Shown one piece after another: positions 24,016-38,179 of a DNA stretch of 64,000 nucleotides. Under the pieces are notes generated by a model. That model made no database searches and had not been told where the DNA came from. It saw only the letters and a program-made list of their open reading frames with translations. The translations under genes and the position numbers were made by a program. This stretch comes from Neodontobutis hainanensis (taxonomy: Eukaryota > Chordata > Actinopteri > Gobiiformes > Odontobutidae). Each line of letters begins with the position of its first letter. Position 1 is the stretch's first letter. The DNA lies in assembly GCA_024349245.1 (NCBI GenBank), contig JALDNG010000007.1, positions 2,046,501 to 2,110,500 on the forward strand. The letters run 5' to 3'.

Positions 24016-25574
24016 TATACACACCCCATCCAGGGCATAGCAACATTTGCACTATTAAAGGCCAATGTCTCAGAACACCTTTTTACCCAGGCCGAAAAAA
24101 TAACCAAAGCAAAAGTTAACACTGTCTCAATTTAAAGAAGGTTTTTGACGTTGGCCCTTTGAGTTCTAGATTTTTTTTAGCTCAGGGTGGCCCGTGATTG
24201 TGTGTCTGATGGGTGTCAGATGCAATTTACACTCCTCACACCTCACTCTATGCTGTTGACCAAACCTCTCTTGTGTTAATCTCATCTGAACATGTCTGAG
24301 CAGACAATCACTTTTAAAATGCGCTTTACCCACACTCCTCAGACAACTTTCATGCACTAAATTACAATCTCAATGAGACGTATAATAACTTCTTCAGAAA
24401 AGGTAAGCATTACGGTGCAAGTAGGTAACCTTTAGACTAGTCTAGTCAGTCCTTAATGTCTGAATCTGTGGAGTGATCATTTAATAATGAGAAGGTAAAA
24501 TTAAAAGGTACATAGAAAATCTTCACAAAAATATACAGTATTGACTTGCATAGTGGCTGATTGGTACTTTTTTATTTTAACATGAAGCATTTATTACCTA
24601 ATTGGTTGTGTGGAAATAAAATATGTAAGCCTAATATACCAACCTTGGGTTGGCATCAGGTGAATGTATTAAAAACCATCCACTGTGCAGTGGAGTGGGT
24701 TTTGGCTACCGTTGTGTCTTAGCGCATGTGGTGCACAAGAATTGTGTTGTAAATCCCGGTGTAGCATTAGAATCAAACATGTTTTATTTGGTCTGCCTAG
24801 AGCGGGCAGCCACTGTACAGACTTTATTGCTATTAAAGTCTAAACATAGGGTTAATGTAAATACTGAACAAAGACACCCCCTTTTGGTTGTACAAAGAGT
24901 GTCAAGGGAAGAGTCTACATACGAGTGGATCAAGGGTCTTGGTCAAATACTTTTTACTCTTTTAATTAAAACTACTACAGGGAGCCCATTTGCAGATGAA
25001 TGTTTTGAGTGTTTTTGTTATAATTGGACTAATCTGAAAAGCAATTTACAGATGCTTAATTATTTATTTTGTATTTTCATTTTCTAATAGGTGTTTACTG
25101 CTTGTGCACTCCTATAGTACAGTATAGTAGTATGTCTTTCTTTTGGGATCCTGTTTTTATCATTTGGTATTGCCACACTGGAATTTAGCTTTAAAATGTT
25201 TTTACATGTATAAAATATTGCTTTTACACTCAGTGTCCCACAGTGTTTATATGCACCGATCACATGCTTGTTGCTGCAAGAGTTTTATTTGGGTACTATA
25301 TTGTAGAGTATATGTTTATGGTATCACATTTAATATGAAATTAAAAAATTACGACCTTTTAAAAATCTTTAATTGGCAGCATTAAACACATTTTAACAAT
25401 TAAGAATTGGTCCATTTAATAATCTTATCATGTGCCTATGTTACTGATTCTTATACTTTAGTTTCTGAAGTTTAAAAAATCTTGGAGTAGTTGACCCATT
25501 TAAGGGATTGTGTTAAAGAAAATGCTACAGATGCTTGTTTAAGAGTTGCTCTTAATGTGAAAGATTTTAAATAA
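24016..25574 (+). other. lnpep: Probable lnpep 3' UTR
   Basis: AT-rich non-coding sequence after the lnpep TAG. Possible AATAAA poly(A) signals lie at about 24615 and 25569-25574. A 145-codon open frame at 24650-25087 has no recognisable domain and is most likely chance. The 3' end is uncertain. Confidence 0.35.
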
Positions 25575-25995
25575 AAAGAATTTGGGAAGAACTTTGTTTT
25601 CTCTTCATTGTGACCTCGAGACCCCGCATATGGCCCTCCTTTACGTGAGTGTGTCAATGCATCAAAAACTGAAGCTTATAGTTAAGAATTATCTCCAATA
25701 ATAAATAAAACTAATAAATGTATTCTTGGGCTCCTCCTGTCTTACCTCTGCACATACATGCATAAAAACCAACAACAGTATGCTCCACGTTCTCAGAACA
25801 TACTGATGGTGGTTCCTAGATTCAGAACAGAGATGGATAAGACAGCATTTTCACCCCCTGTGCTTTGAAGGACCTGCAAAATTACTTCAATCTATCTGAA
25901 TGTGTTACTTTAGAATTCAAATCTATACTAAAGAAGCTTCAAATCAATGAGCTTGGTAAATGTAACTGTTTTTGAAGAGAGGATATCGCCTGGTT

Positions 25996-25998
<3 letters not shown>

Positions 25999-26045
<47 letters not shown>
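25999..26045 (+). repeat. (AT)n microsatellite
   Basis: About 23 uninterrupted AT units, followed by a short acac tract. Confidence 0.95.
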
Positions 26046-26050
<5 letters not shown>

Positions 26051-29000
26051 TATACAATGTTTCTTGCTGCAGTTGAAGTGTTTTTACCTAGTTCTGCCAC
26101 CAGATGTCTTTCTTTTTTATTTTATTGTTTGTTCATGTGGAAGGTTCAGAGGAGAAATTTGTTCTCATGAAATGATAGTGTGCCCTGTCTCTGAGTTACA
26201 CCGTAAACTATCTGTCAAAGCAGGCACGGTTTTTCATAAAAATTTTTTTTTTTTTTTTTTGAAATTCAAATTTCAATTCAAAATGAATTCAAGTCTATGT
26301 TTTAATCATTTTCACTCTAACCTTCTAAGGTTAAAAGTTACACAAAGTCGCTCAGAGAATTTGAACAACTTCAAGTACGTGCTCTTGGAACAAGTTTTAT
26401 GTTGTTCATGTAATTGTCTCTTAACAGTATTGATGCATTAGTTCAATCATTTACCCAAGACCACACACAGACCAGTAAAGGCCTGAGGTGTAAGTCATTA
26501 GTCACCCCAGCATCTCTCGAGACTGCTGTACACGTAAAAGTTGTGTAAATCTGTGGATGTGTCATAAATTTTAATTTCTACTGACGTGCTTTAAATACAA
26601 CAGAAGTCATACCAGGACCACTGCCTTGGTTCTCAAAACTCTTTCTTTTATTATTTCATAGAAAAGTTATTAAAGACCATAGAACAGGATGGTTAAATGT
26701 AACTGTTTCATTCATTCATTAAATGCACTTGTGTATCTTTCACGTAAATGATACAAATTATACATCACTAATTCATCTGGTGACAAAGTGAATAAAAATA
26801 GGAAGGTTTCTGTGGAAAAGTTTTTTGGTAAAGATATGCTGTGGGGACAAATTCAAAGCAATGGCACAAGTGAATAGCATGCCTGAAAACACTGAGTCAA
26901 GCCTTCCTCATTCCACAAAAGATTCCCCACTTAAAATGTGATGATAAAAATCTGTCCAAAAGTTTTGTCTATCATGTGAACATGTGAGACTTTCTCGAAG
27001 CTTCTCTCTTGAAGGTGTTATGGTAATTATGTCACACTACTGATTTTTAAACCTGATAGATTGCTTATCAAGTGAAGTTATGAAAGCACTGAAGATATAT
27101 AAATCAACCAAACCATGGGGCATGGTGGTTGTCACAAAAAGGTCCTGCGTGATCTTGGATCCTGGGCAAAGGCTGACTATTAGGCCATTGGACCAGCTTA
27201 AAGCACAACCCTCTTAGTCAATCAATCACTGATGATTTAGTTCTTTGTTGGACACACAACGCAACAACGTGAAGTATGCCACCCTGGTATGGGCAGAGTC
27301 AGAATGACTGATGTTATCAGCTCTTTTGTTCACGGTTAAAGATTCCAGCTTCTAGCTCTCTGGCATCTGATTGATCAGTGATGGCATTATATAACCATAA
27401 CCATTACTAAAGGTAAGTGCCAAAACTATGAATGAGGAGATGGCTGCAAGTGCCCTGCATTACGAAATTATTTTAAGACAGTAACAGCTAGTCTTTTACA
27501 CCTTAAGCTTCCAGACTATTGCCCATGTGGTGTGATACTTGTTTTCTGGTAAGTGTTTTAATAAATACCCCTCTGCATAAGCTCAAAATCAGAGTTGGCC
27601 AGGTAAACGGAACAGACTGAAACCTTGACACTAAAGCTTGAGGATTTGATAGGCTGCTTCCACTGCCTGGAGACTAGCTTGTTCCAAGGGTTGACAATCG
27701 TATACTTTCCAGCACCAGGCAAAGAAAAGTCCTCAATGGGTTTAAAAAAGGGAAATAAGGAGGAAAGAGAAGAACCAAAAAACAGGAATGTTTATTAGAC
27801 CAATTTTGGACAAGAGCAGCATTGGTATAATCTGACAAATTTTGTTTATAATGACCAGGCTCTGATTTCTGTGCAATCCAAACTGGTCAGATGTGTGTCA
27901 CATGTAAGGTCAGGGTTCAGGCGATTGAAGTTAAAAATATGTTTGGTTGGTAGTGTATAAAAATCTAAAACATTGTTTCACAATTTTGACTGATGTGTGT
28001 CTAGAGTTTTGCAAAACTCTTGAAAATGTGCGTGTCAATTACAGTTTGTTTATTGGGTGTCACGTTTTACAATTTTTTCATTTATTTTGACTTCAGAGTC
28101 GGAGTCATTGCAAAAAACTGCAAATTACGGGGGAGCACCTAACTCAGTCAAAAGGTCACATGCAAACAAGCAAATACATGGGAGACAGAAAAACAGGAAT
28201 TTACTCCAAGGTCGGTATACTCCACCAGACCACTTAAAGACCTAAAGTTTTTACAAAAGAATCAAAATTTTATAATAAATACAATTTTAATATACCCATC
28301 ATTCTTATTAAATCAGACCAGTGTGAATATAAGTCTCATCAATTACATGACTTGTACTCCAACTATATTGCATTTCCATATTAAAAGGTCTAACTGCTTG
28401 AACCTAATTTGATGCCTCGTGACTACCTGCGATATGATTTAGTAAGAATTCACTCCTGATATACTAGTGAGTGATTCTTGATTTTGATACAGCCTATTGT
28501 TTTTAAGTTGTTATGTAATTTAGAGAGTTGGTGAAACTGCTGGAAACATTTATCATGACAGCTGGCATCACGTTATCTAGATGTACCTAGACTAAGTGTA
28601 CCTAACTTATCGCCATTCAATCTCACACACCAGAACAACGTGAGCTCGTGAAAAGGTTGCATGGTTTCACTTTTACCTACGGCCTTGGAAGCTAAGACAT
28701 TATTTGAAGTGAATGGCACAGCCGTGAACTTGCCTCTCGAAGCACTGGAAATGCCATTGCCGTATAACCATTATGCAAGCAAATAGACTAATAATTGATG
28801 TGGAAGAGCTTTTAAGGTTTTGTGGCTTTATTTTACTAACCTCTTTGCATTTCACCTGAAGGTCTAACATTGCCGTTCAAGAGAATGAAGCTTCACGGTG
28901 ACTCCACGGTATGTAATAATTAAGAACAAACCATCTCCTGATATACTGGATTTCTCTTTTTGTATTTTTGTGTGTGAGTAGTTTTTTTGTTTTGTTTTTT

Positions 29001-29852
29001 GATAATTCTGCAGCACTATGGAGCATATTGTCCATAATCTGCACAATATGTACCAGGCCCTTTATTTAATGACTGAACAGTTTTCTTTTTATTTGTGCAT
29101 ACATTGATTGACAGATACTCAAACGTGAGGAAAAGAACAGTATGTTACAGAATACATTTGTGTCATAAATCATGTTAATTGTGTGTAATTATAATTAATA
29201 ATAGTAAATTTAGTCTGACATGTTTTAGTCCATTGATTAGATGCACATTTGTTTTTTCTGAATAACGTTCACAATGTGACAGTAAGCATTTATGTAAACC
29301 ATGGTTCTTGCTGCTATACAAACTAGAGAGCTTAAAGATGGTGTGCACCAAAAATTATGCTTCTACTCCCATGTAAACATACTTTAATAAAGTAGACCAG
29401 GGACTGCAGACAAGAAATGTGCAAGGCCCTCCACTGCAGCGAAGAACCAGTTGTCCTTCACTGAAACCTGGACAAGCCCACGTGCCTCGACACACACTGG
29501 GTCCTCGTCAGGGCATTAGTCGATGTCAGATACTTTGTATGATATAGATGCCCAATCCTCCAAAAGCACCTGTTCTATTTTATGGCTTTGACACCTTTTC
29601 TAAGCATTTGCTTGAGAGCTTTGAGAAGGACGAGTTCTTTTCCAGGTGTAAACCGGGAATTAACACCTGGTCATCTGGTCATGTGACAGTTTATCTCAGA
29701 CATGTGACACCTATTTCTTTGAAATCCTTCAGTTGTATAGTTTTTACCAGAAATGCATTGATACATTTTTAGAGCCATAAAAGTGAGGGTTTATTTTGTG
29801 ACCAGCCGGTATGAATAGTTTAATAAACAGTAGACTCATCTTGAATAAATCA
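26046..29852. other. Intergenic region between lnpep and slc14a2
   Basis: AT-rich, with scattered short open frames lacking recognisable products; no exon, RNA gene or clear transposon was seen. A slightly GC-richer block lies at about 29400-29520. The region separates genes that are on different human chromosomes. Confidence 0.5.
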
Positions 29853-29858
29853 TTTATT
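29853..29858 (-). terminator. slc14a2 poly(A) signal candidate
   Basis: TTTATT reads AATAAA on the minus strand, about 165 bp past the slc14a2 stop. A second copy at 29999-30004 is only 19 bp past the stop and less likely to be used. Confidence 0.4.
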
Positions 29859-30022
29859 TAAAAAATATATTTCACAAAACACTGTGTTACAAAAGAACTT
29901 GTGCAGCATACAATGGAATAAAAAATGTAAAGTGATTCAATATAATGTGATCTGTATAAAAAATAGATTTACAGAATTGAGTCATTATTGCAACATGTTT
30001 TATTGGATGGTGCCGTATCATT

Positions 30023-33000
30023 TTACACATTTTGTTCTGCTTCTGTGTTACTCTGCTTTTGGGGCTCAGTCTCACAGTGTGGCTCATCGTTTTTAACCTC
30101 ATCGCCTTCCGACATATCCACTTCCATTTGTTCAATTTGAAGCCTCAGTTGCTCTTTCTCATTTTGGATCACTTCATCCTCAATGGCTTTTAGCTTCTCA
30201 CTCTTTTCTTTCTCCACTTTTTCCATCCTCTCCTGTTTTTTGTGCTTCCAGTAAAAGAGCAGGTTCTTCTCTGGGTAAGTGACTTCAGCCAGAGGCAACT
30301 TGAAGATCTTGTTAGTGCCCGTGGTGATGAGAAGGAAAGTCAGAGCAGAAAGACAGAAAGGCCAGGTGCAGGCTGGGAGACCAAACTGAGGGGTGAAAAC
30401 CACAGCATGTTTAGTTTATCCACTGAGTTTTTAAGATGACATATCACAGAGTCCAGTGTACATATGACGATGATGTGAGAACTTACCCGTGACATGATGT
30501 TGGCAATCGCTGAGCCGAGGTATGCACAGAAAAAAGCTGCAGAACAGAAGTGGAACTGTGAGCTGCATGTTTTTGTTTACCAACATACCAGATGATTCTT
30601 TTATCTTTATTGATTCACTCACCACAAGTGACAGCAAGTAGATGTACCTGCCAGGTGAGAGCATAAAACATGCCTCCAATAGCTATGCAAGCTAACACAC
30701 AGTTATATCCCCAGAGACCAAAGTAAATATCACCAAATGGTGCAGCCAGAGCAAGTCCTGCAAAACAATCACACAGCAAGCCATGTCAGACTTCTCAAGA
30801 AATATATATAATAGTTTGAAATCCTTTTATAAAGCAATACACTGCACTACAACCACCATAAGCAGCACAATTGTTTGGTTCTCTTACCTGAGACCATGCC
30901 CACTGCAGAGCCCAGCACACCGTGAATGCATGTGACAGGGGAAGATATGAAGAGGGCAATAATGAAAATGCCTCCTGTCCAAGGATTGTCACAGCCATAG
31001 ACCTGTCCTATTCCCACTGGCACCGACATGAACAGCTGTCAACATATTAGCAGAGTACGCTATTAAAGAAATGCTTTGTTGTTTAAGAGAACACAGTACA
31101 TAATATTTTCAGACTTGTGAGACTTTTAGCATAGCTCTGTTTAACCTTTGCAAATTGAATGCAGTGATGAGTAGTGTTTGGTAACACCGAAAAAAGCCAA
31201 TACATTTGAGTGAAATTAATAATTTTACTTTTTTTGTAACAGAGACATTTAGCCTGTTTAAAAAAACCTGACATGACACTGACCTTTGACAAATCTATTT
31301 CAGCCCATGTGATGTTGGGCAGCTCGGTGCGGGGCTCTATCAGAACCTGGGGGAAGTGTTGGTTGTAGTGGCCAGTGGCGACCATGTGGAGACACACCAG
31401 TATGTTAAAAGGAAGGGTGAAAACTGGAAGGTCCCAGCGACTGTTAATAGAAGCTAAGGCACTAGATACAATGGGACTGAAAAAGAAAAAATGAAAAGAC
31501 ATTTAAAATTATAAAACATCCATGCCTTCCCAGCTGATAAGTAGTAGTCGTAGTATTTTTTAGTATAAAACATCAAAGGTTTTTTATTAAAAAGTTCATT
31601 GATCTGCTAAGGGGCTAAAAACTTTTGTGAGCTTACCACATCATGGACATGAAGGCGTTAGGCAGCAGGAGCCACCAGTACCAGTCTCCTTTGTTTGAAA
31701 ACACAGCCATGAGGAGGCCCACCAAGATGCCATTGTAGCCATACAGCCCTGCTGCTATTGCACCCCTGCCAACACAAGCATGCATTACATAATATTTTTC
31801 TCTACTTTAAATCACATTTAACAGCTTTACACAATCTCAAAATGTGATCTCTAACCTGTTCTGTTGCAGAAGGAGGGCAGAAATAGTTGCGAAGAGTGTG
31901 CCTACAAAGCCATTGAGAGCCCACCAGTAATTTTGAAGAATGAGGCCAGCAAAAATGATAAGGCCACTTAGAGGGTTGTTAACAAACATGACTTGAGCAG
32001 CTCCTCGCAAAACCCAGTCGATAAGCTGTAGCAGGATGAATTGCTCTGGACACACAAAGATACAGAACTTGGAACCATTTCTCTGCCACTTCCTAGAACT
32101 AGGCCAATCAAAATTATATCTTTATTCTAGTATTATGTAACTAACTTTTCACCTGGCAAAAACATTTCCAGGTAATAGAAGACAGTGTGGTTGTAAACAA
32201 TTAACAACATCTGTACATATTTAACTAGGATACTCTTGCACTGATTGTGGTGAACATTTGAAGTGATGGGTAAGATTCAAACGTTTTATTTTAAAACATT
32301 AACTTGCTTACTTTCCATCCATTTTGCAAATGGTTTCATGTCTCCGGCAAAGTAGGAGAGGAACTTTAAGAAACATGCCCTAGCCCTAGCTCTGGATATT
32401 GTGCTGTGTCCTGGAGGCCCCATCTGGACCTGTTGATGGTCAGCGTGATGTTCAGGTAAGGCCATTAGTGGCTGGAGTTCCTAAAAACAGTGAAGCATTA
32501 GTTATGTCAATAAACCACATTAGTTACATAAATAAACCACATTAGTTATGTAAATAAACCACAGTAGTTATGTAGATAAACCACATTAGTTATGTAGATA
32601 AACTACATTTGTTTTGTAGATAAACTACATTTGTTATGTAGATAAACTACATTTAAGGGACATTTACACATAGCAATGCAAGTTAAGGGCAAAGAAGATC
32701 CTCAAACAACCCTGGACACTCACTCAACCCTGCTATCATTTTATCCACTAGCTTGAAAGAACAACCTAATTTATTGTATTAATATCCATATGCACTACCT
32801 CTTCAACTTACACTTTAATGTCTATATTGCACATACAGCTTCATTTGTGCATTCATATTTTATAGATCTATATTTTACATTTTCATATTTTGAGGGCTGT
32901 TTTTATATTTATACACATATTTTTTATATCTTGTGTGTTTCATTGTGCATTGTACTATGTATAACTCTGCATGTGACAAATAAAGATAATCTTAACTTTT

Positions 33001-33505
33001 GTATAATTTACACATTTATATTCTGCTTTATTGTTTTGTTAATTTACTCACAGGCAAGCAGTTGTAAGGGGGCACCACTGAAGTAATGATGTTAGTCTCT
33101 GGAATGTCCTGCAATTAGAAATGTCGCATAACACACTTCAATGAGAAACAGGCAATACAAAATCTTTTGACATAGACATTACATGTCTCCAGAAGAACTA
33201 AGACACAATACCGGAAAAACAATTACAGCACACCATGGATAATGTTTTAAGAAAGCAAAACAAGTGAGGTTTAGACTGATATATATTTTTTTAATAACTA
33301 AGAAAATTATTTAAATGCTCAAGAATTGTCATTTATACTTTTAGAAATAAAAATGAATAATTGTTACTGAGTTTGCTGTTGAGATGGGTTTCTGTATATC
33401 ATGATCAAATTCTAATAAAGCTGATTCCTGTAATCCTCTTTCATTACAACATATAAGCACTGAACTTTGAAAAGCCCCTACCTTAGTGCAGTGTTGTGTA
33501 GGCAT
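30023..33505 (-). CDS. slc14a2: Urea transporter (SLC14A2/UT-type), complete, 10 exons
   Basis: Minus-strand exons: 33482-33505, 33052-33108, 32312-32480, 31856-32045, 31637-31765, 31284-31476, 30888-31035, 30623-30757, 30487-30536, 30023-30385. Phases match and give 485 aa with ATG at 33505. The product is a single-unit urea channel with the family's internal duplication: QLIDWVLRGAAQVMFVNNP opens the first half, and LPVGIGQVYGCDNPWTG opens the second. Two copies of the L-P-X3-P-F selectivity motif are visible, LPVFTLPF (206-213) and LPACTWPF (368-375), each with the filter-lining Thr. NITW is the likely extracellular glycosylation site. A Lys/Glu-rich tail of about 70 residues follows the last membrane helix (KVEKEKSEKLKAIEDE onward) and could form a coiled coil. 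Family membership is certain; slc14a2 as symbol rests partly on the neighbouring setbp1, as on human 18q12. In fish these proteins serve urea handling in gill and kidney. Confidence 0.92.
32497..32654 (+). repeat. 7-copy 22-bp minisatellite in slc14a2 intron 2
   Basis: Seven tandem copies of a 22-bp unit, attagttatgtaaataaacc plus two bases. Copies drift progressively: early ones read aaataaaccac, later ones gataaactac. The rest of this intron (32481-33051) is very AT-rich. Confidence 0.9.
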
Positions 33506-36500
33506 GTGTCCTCAAATATGCACAGGCTGCCCGGGTTCCTTGGAGCTCCACTCCAACACTTTCTGAGCACTTATATAGCCGAGTGAAGCCAGCCTCCTGT
33601 CTGCCTCTTGCTGTTGTTTACAGCATTTCCCTTGCTCATCCTTTGCAGGAATTGTTTCTTGTTCTTTGCTCTGATAATCTTATCACACGCTACTGATGCA
33701 CATGCACATGCACATGCTTAGACACACCTGCATGCACTTCTTGAACATTGAAATTGAGTAAGAAGGAGATCTAGACAGATTTTGGCTTTGTGTAAAATTT
33801 AGTGTTGTCTGTGTTCCCTACATTCAACTTGAGACCATGGTTGAATGACCTGTCCCCTCATTGGGACCTCTATTTCATTAGTTTTCACTGGAGCCTAAAA
33901 ATGTATGTGTTCTCAGACTTAAACATAAAAAAAAATAAAAAATACAATAGAGCTGAAAGAACTTACTGTAAGTCATCCATGCATACTGTATTAAGTGTAC
34001 TTCTTGGCTGGGCACTTGGTTTTAAAGTGACATGACACTTTCTTGTTCAGATAACATGCTGCTTTTATCTCCTGTATATAGTTGTACATCTGTTGCATGT
34101 ACTCTGACCCTACACTGATATGTGTTAAGAATGAAGCCTGCAGAAATGTACTTCTTGTGCAATATTTCATTGTTAATGCACTCTGTGTCAAAACAATAGG
34201 ACTAGGAGTTTATTCAAATATAAAACCTTTCTAAAAGGCACACATCCCACTTGAGTATAAAATGGTTTTCATACTGTCTATTTAAATCATGTCCAGTCCA
34301 GATGCTCTTATCACTGAGACATACTCAAGGGGCAGAGGATGATGTAAGCAATGAGGAGTGTGTTTGTCCCTTCTGCAATTATTCACTCATTAAACACCAT
34401 TACAGACAAGCAGACATCAAGTCATCGCTGAACGATCAAGTGTCTCAAGGCCCTGAGCTGTCTTCACTTCGGTGTTGTTTTCTCAGTATATGAACGATAA
34501 AGATGTACAAAGTATTGAAACTCTGCTAAACTTTCCAACATTTAAACATGTACTATTTTTCTTCAAGGAATACTTTGTGCGTATTTGCAATAGTGTCACG
34601 GACCATTTAATTATTTTAGTTTACAAAATATACAAGTGTTGCATTCTTTACGCATAACAGCCAGTTATTATAGAGGTATAACCTGGAGTGTGTTAAGGAA
34701 ATGTTTTACAACTTAATTAGTTGAAAGTTAATTGCTGTTATTCCTATGTGACGTTAAAGCAACACTACTTCTTAGATTAAAAAGCCTCAAATCTAGATTG
34801 TGGGGCAGACCTTGTCACTTGGACACATCTTATAAATACAAGGCACTATACAGTCAGACATAAGAGCACTATGTACCAGTGGGTCACCACAGTGGAGTTC
34901 TACTCAGACTAAAATAATAAAATAGATGTATTTTGACATGCTCATGTGTTGCAGGTGTTGTAGATCATTTATGTTTAATACACATCAAAGTTGAGTATTT
35001 AAAATCTGCTGGGACAGGGGGCAGAGTAGGTCAACACTGACATCTTGTGGAAAAATCTGAAATTACAGTTTTGTCTAAATTGTTCCCTTCGCCTCATCTA
35101 TGGAAGAAAAAAAATCCTCTTACTTCAGATTTCTATCTAGGACTGAACTGAATTGTAATAGATATAACCCACAAAAATACATCCATAACCAATGAAGATA
35201 CCTCTCCCTAAAAAAACAATAAAATTAAATAAAATAATTAGTTCAGACAAGAAGCAGCATTTCAACATTTTTAGCAGCCAAGCCGCCCTCGTGCACCACA
35301 GACTAGAATTTACTTCCATATGATTGTTTCTGTGTAATTGTAAAGGGCTGGGGGCAGCAGGGGCTTCTGCCAGAGTCTATGGAACCTGATACTTGATGAC
35401 TCCCGTCACAAGAATGTGAGTTTCCTTCTCTTGCAGCCTCTGGCCTGACGCCCAGCCACATCTCCATCTGTGTGTAAGTGTGTGTTACTTGTTAGTATTT
35501 GCCCCTTTCTCACAATGAGTGGCCTCTTTTAGCACAGCGAGACAGTCTTTGTAAGATGGTCGGTCTGACTTGTTTAAGACTTGCTAACCTGCTGTTACCT
35601 TCACATGCAGCTGAAACCTCCTTGGATTGGCGCTGGAGACGCAGGTTTTGTGCAGAAAGTGCCACTGAGAATGTAAACAATTCAACTGCAGCACATGCCA
35701 GCGACCACAGTTTTGTCAGCTGTTTATATTCCTATAGCACCAACTTCTGACAAATGTTACCTCAAGGAGCTCTCCAAAACCAATATATATATAAAATCAT
35801 TAAAAATCATAAAAATCATTAATTAATTCATTTATTAATTAAAAAAAAATCATAATCTCCACAGTTACTTTCTAGATCTTAGAGCTTTTTTTCTCTTAAC
35901 TATCCCAATATTTTTCAGATGTGTGGGAAACAAGTCTAAATTGGAGATGTATTTGAAAGTCATGTTTTTTTTGGGGGTTTTTTGTCTTTTAATTCCTGAC
36001 AAACCTATACATTTACATATACAACATTGCTGCACATGTATGTTGTAAAAGGTGATAAATAAATATTTTTTAAATGCTAAATGAATGGGTTCATACTGTG
36101 AGCAAATAAGACGGCCACACAAAAAACTTCCTTCCAACACCATCTTTTCATACTGCACTATCAATGTGCTTCAGTTGAAGAACTATACTGTAGCATCAAA
36201 GCGTTTGAATTGTGAGCAGCTATACTGATCATTGAACAATTCATCCTAATTAATGTATTTATCTTTCTGAATTTGATTACGTGATGTTCTCCAAGAGCAT
36301 ATTTGAGAAAAGTACACTCATGCACGTGCATGTATAAGAAAGCAGGTATGAGTGACAAAGACAAAGCCTCTCTTGTTCGCTGTGGTGCTTTATCCTCATT
36401 ACTCTTCTCATTTGTTTATACCTCCCATTGCCTCCAACCTTCATTAACTCCTCATTCATCGACCCTTTGTGTTTCAAGTATGTTACTGTCACTGATCAGT

Positions 36501-38179
36501 GCCTCGACGGTGGGCAGAAGTTTCATCACTGAATTTGTTGTTTTTGAAAACTGAGATTTAAAAAAAAAAGTGGCTTAACTTAAGGAAAGACATATGAAGA
36601 CGTTGGAGAAAGAAAAAGAGGGAGCAAAAAAGAGCAAAAGACACAAAGTAATTGGTTCGATGATGGCTTCCAGCTGCATGGCACTTGGCCAACCCAACTC
36701 TTCATGTCACGCATTCGCACGCACGCCAGCACCCGCACACTTTCAGTCTGCAGAGTGTCGTGAAGCTGTAGTTTCTGAAATTATTGACAATGTTGTGACT
36801 CAGATACACACATACAGTACCTGGTTACAATAAGGATGTATAGGAAGAAATGACAATTAATTCGAGTAGATCTGTCAGCGGTATGCCTGACAACTGAGTT
36901 CAACATCACCAGCCCCATGTGAATGTATGTTTATGTGTACATTAATGTTGGAGACATCTGTTCAGGAGATAGTAAATTAGATAGTTTCCCGGCAAGCAAC
37001 GAGACACGGTGTCAGTCAAATAAATTGCTCACATACACAGCACAGTGTTTATTCTAATCACACAGTCATCACACACTGACGAGCGGAAACGCTGCAAATA
37101 ACTGTGCCCACATAAACACTTGTCTTCACAATTTGATCATTTGCAAACAATGTCAACAGATTAACGAGCTAAATAAATAATACATAACACAGAAACACAG
37201 TCCGGAGTCTTTAGTACAACTTTTTAATTAAAACAGTTATATGATTGGTGAGCAGAATCGCTGTCACAGATGTTCCTACCAAAACTTCACAAAGATGCAG
37301 AGACAGGAGTTATAAGTCTTGTCAGCAGAGTTTGCCTGAAATTCTTAATGAGAGAGAAATGGAAGTAAATGTATCGGAATCAGCACACACACAGCTTCTT
37401 TTCAGCTGGGGGGCTCAAACTAATGCCTAAAACAGGGTTACAGGGCTAATCCATGTTGGTAAAGCTGTCTGCTGCTCTGTCTAACTCGAGTGGCCTGAAA
37501 GCATTAATAAGTCACGTATTGGCTGCCCTGTCCCACCAGTCAATCCCAACAGAAAGCTGATATAATTATGCCTTTTACTGCTAATGTTCATGTATTTATG
37601 TTCTTGCTATGACCAAAAGAACGAGTGTTATTAAAGTCTGATAAAGACAAGAGCTCTGTTCGGATCACATGGTACTTGATGTAGGCTGGAAAGTTCAGCC
37701 AAAACCCTCTCCCCTTTCTCTTGTGCACTGATGGACGCTCACTGATCAGCTCTTTCACAGATGGTGAAACCATTAGCAGCTGGGCCTTCAGAAAGGAAAA
37801 AAAGTCAAATTATTATCTCTGACATTTCAATACTGAGCTTCCAAGAGGCCTTCCAGATCCATTCAAGCTAATCTAAAGCACTTATCAAACAGCTTATCCT
37901 TCCTCTCTAAGCCCTTTCAATGGCTGCTCATCCCAATCATCTCAAACCATTTACAATGTGTATACAGCTGTAACATTAAAAGAACTTTGTGTAATGAGAT
38001 ATAAGCCTATAAACAATGTGTATTAGTGACTGTATCATTTGGTGTTTATGCTTTCAGAAGGGGACAGACCAAATCCCAGGCTGGCGTTTGGCAAATGACA
38101 CACTGCAAAAATCCAGTGTGCTCTGAACATTCACAGCAAAGTGAGCAGCTATCAGGCTCACACAAGAGAGCCTTATTAT

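Noticed and set aside
24650..25087. 145-codon open frame downstream of lnpep
   Set aside because: No recognisable domain, and it lies in likely 3' UTR; chance is the simpler explanation.
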